Under the pieces are notes generated by a model that was given only the letters and a program-made list of their open reading frames with translations, did not search any database and had not been told where the DNA came from. Shown piece by piece: positions 1 through 5,221 of a stretch of 6,397 bases of DNA. Source of the DNA: Azophilus sp964572185 (GTDB lineage: Bacteria; Pseudomonadota; Gammaproteobacteria; Pseudomonadales; Azotimanducaceae); NCBI GenBank assembly GCA_964572185.1, contig CAZNFI010000168.1, forward strand, positions 1 through 6,397, read 5' to 3'. The translations under genes were made by a program, and so were the position numbers. Numbering within the stretch: position 1 is the stretch's first letter; every line of letters starts with the position of its first letter.

Positions 1-51
1 ACTGCGCTGGCCGCGCCCTCGCTTGTCTTTTGCCCTTCTGCGCGCACAGGC

Positions 52-71
52 TCCCGCCACCATAGGCGGGG
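52..71. other. GC-rich stem-loop near the left edge
   Basis: CCCGCC (53-58) and GGCGGG (65-70) form a perfect 6-bp stem around the 6-nt loop ACCATA, and T52-G71 could add a wobble pair. No T-run follows on either strand, so it is not a convincing intrinsic terminator. It may mark the end of a gene lying off the left edge. Apart from this hairpin, positions 1-150 hold nothing I can assign. The cupin frame stays open back to base 1, but the upstream translation looks like no known domain. Confidence 0.3.
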
Positions 72-154
72 CTATGCTTGGGGTCGCGAGTACGCGCACC
101 CCTCCCGAAGCCTGCCCGGCAACAATGCAGCGGCCTCCGGGCTCCTTGCCCAGG

Positions 155-163
155 TGCTACAAT
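155..163 (+). promoter_or_regulatory. Extended -10 promoter for the cupin gene
   Basis: TGCTACAAT fits the extended -10 form TG-N-TATAAT with one mismatch. No good -35 box lies 17 bp upstream, which is common for extended -10 promoters. Transcription would start near 170, giving a leader of about 26 nt that contains the strong ribosome binding site at 182-188. The cupin would then be a short monocistronic transcript. This is read by eye and has no experimental support. Confidence 0.5.
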
Positions 164-181
164 CCGACGGGCAATGCCTGA

Positions 182-188
182 AAGGAGG
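182..188 (+). promoter_or_regulatory. Strong Shine-Dalgarno site that decides the cupin start
   Basis: AAGGAGG lies 7 nt before the ATG at 196, near-ideal sequence and spacing. It favours that ATG over an in-frame GTG at 154, which would lie upstream of the predicted transcription start. Confidence 0.8.
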
Positions 189-195
189 AAGGCAA

Positions 196-657
196 ATGCC
201 ACTACCGCAAGACATCACTCCGTTCGATGAGAGCCTGGCCGACACCGTCGTCGCCGCCTCGGACGACGACTGGCTGGAAACCGAGCCCGGCATGGCCTGG
301 GTAAGGCTGCTGTGGTCGCAACCGGAAACCGGCAAGCACGCCGGCATCTACCGCTGGAAGAAGGGCTACGCCGCGCCATCGCACAAGCACTTCGGCGCCG
401 TGTACGTCTACGTCATCAGCGGCAAGCTGCAGGTGCGCGACAGCGTACTCAACGCCGGCGACTTCCTGTTCGAGCCGAACTGCATGGTGCACTACGCCAC
501 CGAGGCCCTCGAGGACGTCGACTACCTGATGCTCTCCGACGGCCCGGTACTGTTCTTCGACGAGGACGGCTTCACCGGCTATTTCGGCTGGGAAGAGTTG
601 CGGCGCCTGCAGGACGGCGCGGCTCCGCCGAAAGCGGTTCAGCACGCGGCGGGATAG
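196..657 (+). CDS. Three-histidine cupin, Dke1 / 2,4'-dihydroxyacetophenone dioxygenase-like
   Basis: This is a single-domain cupin of 153 residues, probably a cytosolic non-haem metal enzyme. The first cupin motif gives H63 and H65 (SHKHF) and the second gives H99 (MVHYA). The glutamate usual in cupin motif 1 is absent: V69 or Y70 occupies its place. A 3-His iron site without Glu is known from acetylacetone dioxygenase Dke1. The total length (153) and the C-terminal pattern GP-hydrophobic-FxDxDG followed by a GW pair (about 116-132) also recall Dke1. Members of that group cleave C-C bonds next to carbonyls with O2, but the substrate here cannot be read from sequence. The ATG at 196 is chosen because of the strong AAGGAGG. 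The gene runs convergently to the kinase operon and has its own extended -10 promoter, so it need not belong to that pathway. A non-catalytic cupin or a different dioxygenase remains possible. The fold is secure and the activity is not. Confidence 0.85.
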   Translation: MPLPQDITPFDESLADTVVAASDDDWLETEPGMAWVRLLWSQPETGKHAGIYRWKKGYAAPSHKHFGAVYVYVISGKLQVRDSVLNAGDFLFEPNCMVHYATEALEDVDYLMLSDGPVLFFDEDGFTGYFGWEELRRLQDGAAPPKAVQHAAG

Positions 658-664
658 CGGCCAC

Positions 665-690
665 CGGAACAGGGTTTTTGCCCCTGTCCG
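665..690. terminator. Stem-loop just after the cupin stop (weak terminator)
   Basis: ACAGGG (669-674) pairs with CCCTGT (682-687). C665, G666 and G667 extend the stem by pairing with C688, C689 and G690 past a bulged A668. The loop TTTTTGC holds the only T-run, and none follows the stem, so it is not a standard intrinsic terminator. It may protect the 3' end of the cupin mRNA. A separate T7 run at 850-856 has no clear stem before it. Confidence 0.3.
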
Positions 691-751
691 TGAGCGGGTA
701 GCCCAGCCTCGGGCCGCAGCATTCGGCCCATTGACGACCGGCGTACAAAGA

Positions 752-778
752 CCGGTGCGGTCCGGTGCGGTCCGGTGC
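752..778. repeat. 10-bp tandem repeat in the convergent gap
   Basis: The unit CCGGTGCGGT occurs twice exactly (752-761 and 762-771), followed by a partial third copy CCGGTGC (772-778). Each unit can fold: GACCG-GTG-CGGTC at 750-762 is a small perfect hairpin, and the second CGGTC (768-772) offers an alternative partner. Read on the minus strand, a stem is followed by CTTTGT, so it might weakly terminate the kinase operon about 100 bp after its stop. It lies between two convergent genes. The rest of 658-875 shows only the stem-loop after the cupin and a T7 run. Confidence 0.6.
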
Positions 779-875
779 TTGTCTGTGCCTTCCCGCTGGC
801 TCCACGAACAGGCCCCCGGTCACTGAGGCTCTGTGCCGCCTGCCGCCGGTTTTTTTCATCACCGCATCGCACCAT

Positions 876-1868
876 TCACGCAGTCAGCATGGCAATCGCG
901 TCTTCGAGGCTTGCCGGCGCCCGCAGGATCGCGCCACGGGCCGCGGCGCGCAGTGTCGCGCGTTCATCCTCATCGAGATACTCGACCGGCGACTTGCCAT
1001 CCACGCGGGCCAGCGCAAGCATCGGCAACAGGCGCGCCACGCGCCGCTCGAGAGCGGCTGGCTGTTCCCAGTCAACGCCGCCGAAGTAGTGCCGCCTGAA
1101 GCGGTGCGCCGACTCGATCAGGACCGGCCGCGCCGAGCGCACATGGCGCGCCTTTATCACCAGGTGATTGAGGCAAAAGGCGACATCGAAGGCGGGATCG
1201 CCGAACCAGGCAGTCTCCGCATCGAGGAATACCGGCCCGTTCGGACCCATGAGAATGTTCTTGGGGCTGGCATCGCCGTGCACCAGCGCCCGTTTGGTTG
1301 CCGCCAATGACTCTGCCGCGCCATCGAACCGCTCCTTGAGGTCAGCATGGGCCTGCCCCGTGGCAAGCAGATAGGCCTCGATACGCAAGGCGTGGAAAAC
1401 GTCATCCGATGCAAACCGGGCCGCGCATGTCTCATCTCCCGCGGTCGCGGCATGCACCAGGGCAAACTTGCCGCCGACCACGCCGGCGAACCCGGGGTCG
1501 ACGCGCCCGGCCAGGAGTTCCGTCTTCCACAAGCGGTGCTGCTCGGGTTCCAGCCAGTCCATGGCCAACGCGCCCCGTGCCGGGTCATGGGCGATCGGCG
1601 CCGGCACCAGGCCCGGCTCTATTTGGGCAACCACCTGGAAGTAACGGCATTCGAACCGGTTGCGGCCGGTCGGCGCGAACCATTGCGCCCTGACCCGCAA
1701 CTGCGCCAGGGCACGTTTCACGCAGAATGTGCGCTGCCCGGTTTCGACGCGCCAGATGTCGGACGACACTCCGCCCCCGAGCGCGGTCCAGGTGCCCTGC
1801 TCATCCGGTCCGGCAAGCCCCGCCTCGCGGATGAATTCCACCAGCGACTGATCCGGCGGCACGCTCAT
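876..1868 (-). CDS. APH-fold small-molecule kinase, methylthioribose kinase-like
   Basis: The product has 330 residues and a protein-kinase-like (aminoglycoside phosphotransferase) fold, and should transfer phosphate from ATP to a hydroxyl group. A glycine-rich loop lies at about 30-37 (LGGGVSSD) and the ATP-binding lysine is probably K51 (VKRAL). The catalytic loop HGDASPKN gives D199 and N204, and the metal motif DAE gives D216 and E218. The VKxAL segment followed by RVRAQW, the DxE motif and the later GDPAFD/NHLVIKA stretch recall 5-methylthioribose kinase more than drug-resistance kinases. That is a family-level impression, and the substrate is unknown. The ATG at 1868 is chosen because the kinase homology begins there, although the frame stays open upstream into the enolase gene. 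A moderate purine-rich stretch precedes it. It is the last gene of the dehydrogenase-enolase-kinase operon, and its ATG overlaps the stop of a 36-codon ORF as ATGA, suggesting translational coupling. No isomerase or other methionine-salvage gene is adjacent. Confidence 0.88.
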   Translation of the reverse strand: MSVPPDQSLVEFIREAGLAGPDEQGTWTALGGGVSSDIWRVETGQRTFCVKRALAQLRVRAQWFAPTGRNRFECRYFQVVAQIEPGLVPAPIAHDPARGALAMDWLEPEQHRLWKTELLAGRVDPGFAGVVGGKFALVHAATAGDETCAARFASDDVFHALRIEAYLLATGQAHADLKERFDGAAESLAATKRALVHGDASPKNILMGPNGPVFLDAETAWFGDPAFDVAFCLNHLVIKARHVRSARPVLIESAHRFRRHYFGGVDWEQPAALERRVARLLPMLALARVDGKSPVEYLDEDERATLRAAARGAILRAPASLEDAIAMLTA

Positions 1869-1975
1869 CGCACCGCCTTCGCCTCGCCGCACTCGCAGGA
1901 ATTCGCGCAAGCATGCCGATCGCCTCGTACGCGCGCCGTCAAGAGTCGTCGCAGGGTAATCACCATCGCTCTCAT
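1865..1975 (-). CDS. Possible 36-residue ORF bridging enolase and kinase genes
   Basis: This small ORF exactly fills the gap between the enolase and kinase genes. Its ATG (1975-1973) shares ATGA with the enolase stop, and its TGA (1867-1865) shares ATGA with the kinase start. A second in-frame ATG lies at 1966, after GAGAG. The peptide has an Arg-rich first half and a short Cys cluster, CANSCEC (C23, C27, C29), with no domain I recognise. Against it, CGA appears four times and AGA once, third-position GC is about two thirds and so lower than I would expect for these genes, and the first ATG lacks a good ribosome binding site. It could be a real small protein or only a relay that keeps ribosomes moving from enolase to kinase. 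Both 4-bp overlaps together favour it being translated, but chance is not excluded. Confidence 0.35.
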   Translation of the reverse strand: MRAMVITLRRLLTARVRGDRHACANSCECGEAKAVR

Positions 1976-3243
1976 AGCGGCGCAATGCCGGCAGCACCCT
2001 GCCACGGCAGCCCCGACTCCTCGATGCGCAGCAGGCGGTTGTACTTGGCCAGCCGTTCGGAACTGCGCACCGACCCCACCTTGATCTGGCCGCCGCCGAC
2101 CGCCACCGCGAGATCCGCCAGAAAATCGTCCTCGGTCTCACCCGAACGCGCGGAAACGACGGTCGCATAGCCTGCCGACCGCGCGACCCGAACGGCTTCC
2201 AGGGCGCCGCTCAACGTGCCGTTCTGATTGACCTTGATGAGCACCGCGTTGGCGATGCCGCCCTCGACGGCACGCCGGATGCGCTCGGGTCGGGTAGCAA
2301 ACAGGTCGTCGCCGACGAGCTGGATCGAGTCGAGCGCCTGCGTCATGGCCCGCCAGTTGCCCCAGTCCTCCTCATCGAGCCCATCCTCGATCGACAGGAT
2401 CGGGAAGCCTGCGACCCATTCGGCCTGCATGGCGATCATTTCCCCCGCATCGATGGTTCTGCCCTCTCTCGCCAGAACATACTGTTGACGGCCGTTCACC
2501 AGCGCCGACGACGCCACGTCGAGGGCGATGGCGACCTCCCGCCCCGGCTCCAGCCCGGCGTGCGCGAACGCATCCACCATCAGCGACAGCGCCTGCCGGG
2601 GTTGCTCGAAACCGGGCGCCAGGCCGCCTTCATCGGCAAGCAGCGTGGTGATCCCCCGGTCCGCGCACAGTTCCGACGCCGCGGCCCGTACACGGCATAC
2701 CCAGTCAAGCGCCTCGGAGTAGCTCGATGCGCCCACCGGCATGGCCAGGAAGTCCTGTACATCCATGCCGCGCCCGGCATGCAGGCCGCCGGACAGGATG
2801 TTGACCATCGGCATGGGCATGGCCGGGTCGGTGCCGGCAATTTCCGCCAGCCGTGCATACAGCGGCCGGCCGCTGTGCCGGGCACTGACTCTCGCGGTCG
2901 CCAGGCTTACGGCCAGCACCGCATTGGCGCCCAGCCTTTCGAGGCTTGGCGTGCCATCGAGGTCGACCAGGGCAGCATCGATGCCGGCCTGGTCCATGGG
3001 GTCCGCCCTGAACAGCAGCGGTGCGATTTCCTGGTTGACGCTGGCGACCGCGCCGGCGACCCCCAGCCCACCCCAGGCTTCGCCACCGTCGCGCAGTTCA
3101 TGCGCCTCGGCGCGGCCGGTGGACGCCCCGGAGGGCACCGAGGCGCGCCCGGCAGTGCCGTCGTCGAGCACAATCTCCGCCTCTACCGTCGGCCGCCCCC
3201 GGGAATCGAGAATCTGTCGAGCATGAACTTTTTCGACCGGCAC
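1972..3243 (-). CDS. Enolase paralogue with altered active site
   Basis: This 423-residue protein covers a full-length enolase fold, close to the usual length of about 430. Clear family signatures are DSRG near 13-16, PSGASTG (37-43), DEGG with the catalytic-base-type E205, IEDG with metal ligand E286, and GDDLF with metal ligand D312. D242 is the other expected metal ligand. LIK gives K337, and GQIK gives K388. The changes are striking. SHRSGETED of canonical enolases is SARSGETED here, so A365 replaces the His equivalent to E. coli H370 (yeast H373). QEF becomes QDF, so D164 replaces E168. GG(E/K)HA becomes GGLHA, although H155 is kept. Metal and substrate-phosphate residues otherwise survive, so it is likely an active lyase with changed substrate or rate rather than a dead copy. 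The GTG start follows the dehydrogenase stop by 5 bp, with GGGG as a weak ribosome binding site. Being in an operon with a dehydrogenase and a kinase suggests a dedicated rather than glycolytic role. Confidence 0.9.
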   Translation of the reverse strand: MPVEKVHARQILDSRGRPTVEAEIVLDDGTAGRASVPSGASTGRAEAHELRDGGEAWGGLGVAGAVASVNQEIAPLLFRADPMDQAGIDAALVDLDGTPSLERLGANAVLAVSLATARVSARHSGRPLYARLAEIAGTDPAMPMPMVNILSGGLHAGRGMDVQDFLAMPVGASSYSEALDWVCRVRAAASELCADRGITTLLADEGGLAPGFEQPRQALSLMVDAFAHAGLEPGREVAIALDVASSALVNGRQQYVLAREGRTIDAGEMIAMQAEWVAGFPILSIEDGLDEEDWGNWRAMTQALDSIQLVGDDLFATRPERIRRAVEGGIANAVLIKVNQNGTLSGALEAVRVARSAGYATVVSARSGETEDDFLADLAVAVGGGQIKVGSVRSSERLAKYNRLLRIEESGLPWQGAAGIAPL

Positions 3244-3248
3244 GCCGG

Positions 3249-4208
3249 TCAGCCCCGCGCCGGTTCGTTGCAGGGAAATTCCGGCAGTTCGCCCGACAGC
3301 ACCCGAACGACGTTTGCCGCCGAGCGGCGCCGCAACTCGTCAATTGACGCATCGGAAGAAAAGCCGACATGCGGCGTCACGGTCACGTCCGGGCGCTCGA
3401 CCAGCTCCCGGGGCGGTTCGGGCTCGCCCTCGATCACATCGAGCCCGGCACCGGAGAGCTTGCCGCTTTCCAGCGCATCGAGCAGCGCCCCGTTATCGAC
3501 CAGCGGCCCGCGGCTGACATTGATGAGCAGGGCGCCGTCGGGCAGTTTGGCCAGCCGCCCGGCATCGATCAGATGGTGCGTCGCGCCGGTCAGCGGAGCG
3601 TGCAGGATCACCGCCTGGCTTTGCCGCAGCAACTCATCCAGCGGCACTACCTCGGCCAGGTCGCTGCTGCGCATAGTACGGGTATTGGCCAACACCCGGC
3701 AGCCGAACGCCTGCAATCGCGCCGCGGTCGCCCGGCCGATCGGCCCGAGCCCGACAATCCCTACCGTGAGCTCCGCAACCCTGCGCAGCGTTGCCGCCGC
3801 CGGGTTCCACCGGCCCGCTTTAACCTGCCGGTCGAAGGCGGCGATGCCCCGCGCCCAGTCGAGCAGCAGCGCGATGGCGTGATCGGCGACCTCGCCGACA
3901 CAGTAGTCGGGCACATTGGCCACCCAGGCGCCACGGCGGCTCGCGGCCGCCACGTCGATATTGTCGAGCCCGACACCGATGCGCTGAACGATCTGCAGGC
4001 TGTTCGGCCGCCGGATTGCCGCCGCGGACACTTCCGCCCAGCAGGTCATGATCGCCGCCGGCTCGTGCGCCGCCACCAGTTCCTCGATCTTCCCGGCCGA
4101 TGCGGCCGTGGCGGGGCCGGCAACGTAAGTGTGGCCGGCGGCCTCGACGATGCCCCGTTCGATGCCGTAGTCCGGCCAGGCCCGGTCTGTCTGGATCACG
4201 GTCGCCAT
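3249..4208 (-). CDS. CtBP-type D-2-hydroxyacid dehydrogenase
   Basis: This 319-residue cytosolic oxidoreductase should interconvert a 2-oxoacid and a D-2-hydroxyacid using a nicotinamide cofactor. The Rossmann motif GLGPIG lies at 153-158. The catalytic residues are R233 (NVSRGP), E262 (GEPEPP) and H280 (TPHVGF), so the Arg-Glu-His triad is complete. The GVGLDNID segment (78-85) and NVPDYCVGEVADHA (98-111) place it in the C-terminal-binding-protein-like branch of the family. After the second beta strand the sequence reads VLANTRT, with T176-R177 where NAD-specific members usually have Asp, hinting at NADP(H). The ATG at 4208 is chosen because its MATVIQTD start resembles the first strand of the family. 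A TTG at 4256 would add 16 unlike residues. The ribosome binding site is poor (GAGGG about 14 nt upstream). It is the first gene of the operon, with enolase starting 5 bp after its stop. Substrates such as hydroxypyruvate or another 2-oxoacid cannot be chosen from sequence. Confidence 0.92.
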   Translation of the reverse strand: MATVIQTDRAWPDYGIERGIVEAAGHTYVAGPATAASAGKIEELVAAHEPAAIMTCWAEVSAAAIRRPNSLQIVQRIGVGLDNIDVAAASRRGAWVANVPDYCVGEVADHAIALLLDWARGIAAFDRQVKAGRWNPAAATLRRVAELTVGIVGLGPIGRATAARLQAFGCRVLANTRTMRSSDLAEVVPLDELLRQSQAVILHAPLTGATHHLIDAGRLAKLPDGALLINVSRGPLVDNGALLDALESGKLSGAGLDVIEGEPEPPRELVERPDVTVTPHVGFSSDASIDELRRRSAANVVRVLSGELPEFPCNEPARG

Positions 4209-4294
4209 GTTCGAATGCCAGGCCCTCAGGAATTCCGGACGGGAAGAATAGCGCAATCGCCCCGCATACGAGGTGTGTCGTAAACTGGTGCACC
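4209..4294. promoter_or_regulatory. Divergent intergenic region with weak promoter-like boxes
   Basis: These 86 bp must carry both promoters. For the minus-strand operon the best -10 is TATTCT (4250-4245), with no good -35. For the plus-strand pair, TAAACT (4281-4286) would start transcription almost at the ATG at 4295, giving a nearly leaderless message, consistent with no Shine-Dalgarno there. Two short palindromes may be operator half-sites or chance: GGAATTCC (4229-4236) and TGGTGCACCA (4286-4295). No regulator gene is present in the window. Confidence 0.35.
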
Positions 4295-5185
4295 ATGAGC
4301 GCGTTGCAACTGGGCGACATCACTGTCCACCGGATCGTCGAGCACGAGATCCCGGTGTACCTGCCTACAGAGATGTTCGATGAGGCGACGCCCGAGGCCA
4401 TCGAGCCCTACCGGGAGTGGCTGGAACCCGACGCCCTGTGCCCCACCACCGGTTGCCTGGTGATGCCCGTGGTTTCCTACCTGGTGCGCACCCGCCACCA
4501 CTGTATTCTCATCGATACCTGTGTCGGCTGCGACAAGACCTACGCCGAGCCGCCGCTGTGGCACCAGCGCCGGAACCGGCGCTGGCTGACGCGCCTCGCC
4601 GAGGCGGGCGCACGGCCCGAAGACATCGACTTCGTGTTCTGCACGCACCTGCACTCCGACCACTGCGGCTGGAACACGCGCCTGGTTGACGGCCGCTGGC
4701 AGCCCACCTTTGCCAATGCCAGGTACGTGTTTTCCCGCCGGGAATACGCCGCGACCGAGGCCGAAGGACACCAGCTTTTTCACGACAACGTACTGCCAGT
4801 GATGGAAGCGCGCCAGGCGCTGCTGGTGGACATGGACTATGCGCTCGATGACCAGGTGCGACTCGAACCCACCGTCGGCCACACCGCCGGGCATGTCGCC
4901 GTGCATCTGCACTCGGGCGCCCATCATGCGGCCATGTGCGGCGACCTGATGCACAGCCCGCTGCAGCTCGTCGAACCGGACTGGAGCTGCAGTTCCGACT
5001 TCGACCTGGCACAGGCGGCCACCACGCGCAGGAACTTTTTGCAATCCCACTGCGACACCGACACACTGATTCTGACATCGCACTTCCCCTCGCCTTCGGT
5101 CGGCCACATCGTGTCGAATGCCAACCGCTACGACTTCAGGTATCTCAGCAATGAAAACAGCGCCCGGGAAGTACAGAATGTGTGA
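4295..5185 (+). CDS. Metallo-beta-lactamase-fold hydrolase
   Basis: This 296-residue protein has a complete MBL metal-binding set: HLHSDH gives H118, H120, D122 and H123; GHTAGH gives H200; CGD gives D217; and TSHFP gives H263. It should be a binuclear metal hydrolase, probably cytosolic since no signal peptide is visible. The layout resembles the lactonase/organophosphate-hydrolase type of MBL proteins rather than a beta-lactamase. An ester, lactone or thioester is a likely substrate class, but I cannot name it. The N-terminal strand (about 7-17) supports ATG 4295. No upstream start exists in the intervening frame near the -10-like box, and no Shine-Dalgarno is seen, so the message may be leaderless. 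It is divergent from the dehydrogenase operon and lies 36 bp upstream of a PLP enzyme in the same frame and orientation, so the two are likely co-transcribed. The fold is secure and the function is open. Confidence 0.88.
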   Translation: MSALQLGDITVHRIVEHEIPVYLPTEMFDEATPEAIEPYREWLEPDALCPTTGCLVMPVVSYLVRTRHHCILIDTCVGCDKTYAEPPLWHQRRNRRWLTRLAEAGARPEDIDFVFCTHLHSDHCGWNTRLVDGRWQPTFANARYVFSRREYAATEAEGHQLFHDNVLPVMEARQALLVDMDYALDDQVRLEPTVGHTAGHVAVHLHSGAHHAAMCGDLMHSPLQLVEPDWSCSSDFDLAQAATTRRNFLQSHCDTDTLILTSHFPSPSVGHIVSNANRYDFRYLSNENSAREVQNV

Positions 5186-5211
5186 ACGGGAGACGACCAA
5201 TCAGGACGCAC

Positions 5212-5217
5212 TGGAGG
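5212..5217 (+). promoter_or_regulatory. Shine-Dalgarno for the GTG-started PLP enzyme
   Basis: TGGAGG lies 4 nt before the GTG at 5222. No ATG occurs in frame between the upstream gene's stop (5183-5185) and this GTG, so the site supports the rare start codon. The spacing is somewhat short. Confidence 0.65.
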
Positions 5218-5221
5218 CAAC

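Noticed and set aside
1..181. Possible C-terminus of an upstream plus-strand gene ending in TGA at 179-181
   Set aside because: The frame is open to the left edge, but the translation shows no domain, and all three plus frames are similarly uninformative. The promoter-like and hairpin elements suggest intergenic DNA.
850..856. T7 run as an intrinsic terminator for the cupin
   Set aside because: No GC stem lies directly before it; only weak pairings such as CAGGC with GCCTG can be drawn, ending several bases before the T-run.
876..1868. Aminoglycoside resistance gene
   Set aside because: The catalytic loop shows only the shared APH fold. The rest resembles methylthioribose kinase, and the metabolic operon context argues against drug resistance.
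1869..2168. N-terminal extension of the kinase into the enolase gene
   Set aside because: The frame stays open, but the 100 extra residues are Arg-rich shadow translation of enolase and do not resemble the APH fold. The ATG at 1868 starts the real domain.
2485..3882. Long open plus-strand frame antisense to the enolase and dehydrogenase genes
   Set aside because: Its translation has no recognisable domain and low-complexity Arg/Pro/Ala content. The opposite strand encodes clear, full-length enzymes, so this is a GC-driven shadow frame.
4226..5200. Open minus-strand frame opposite the MBL hydrolase
   Set aside because: No motifs in its translation, while the plus strand shows the complete MBL metal-binding set.
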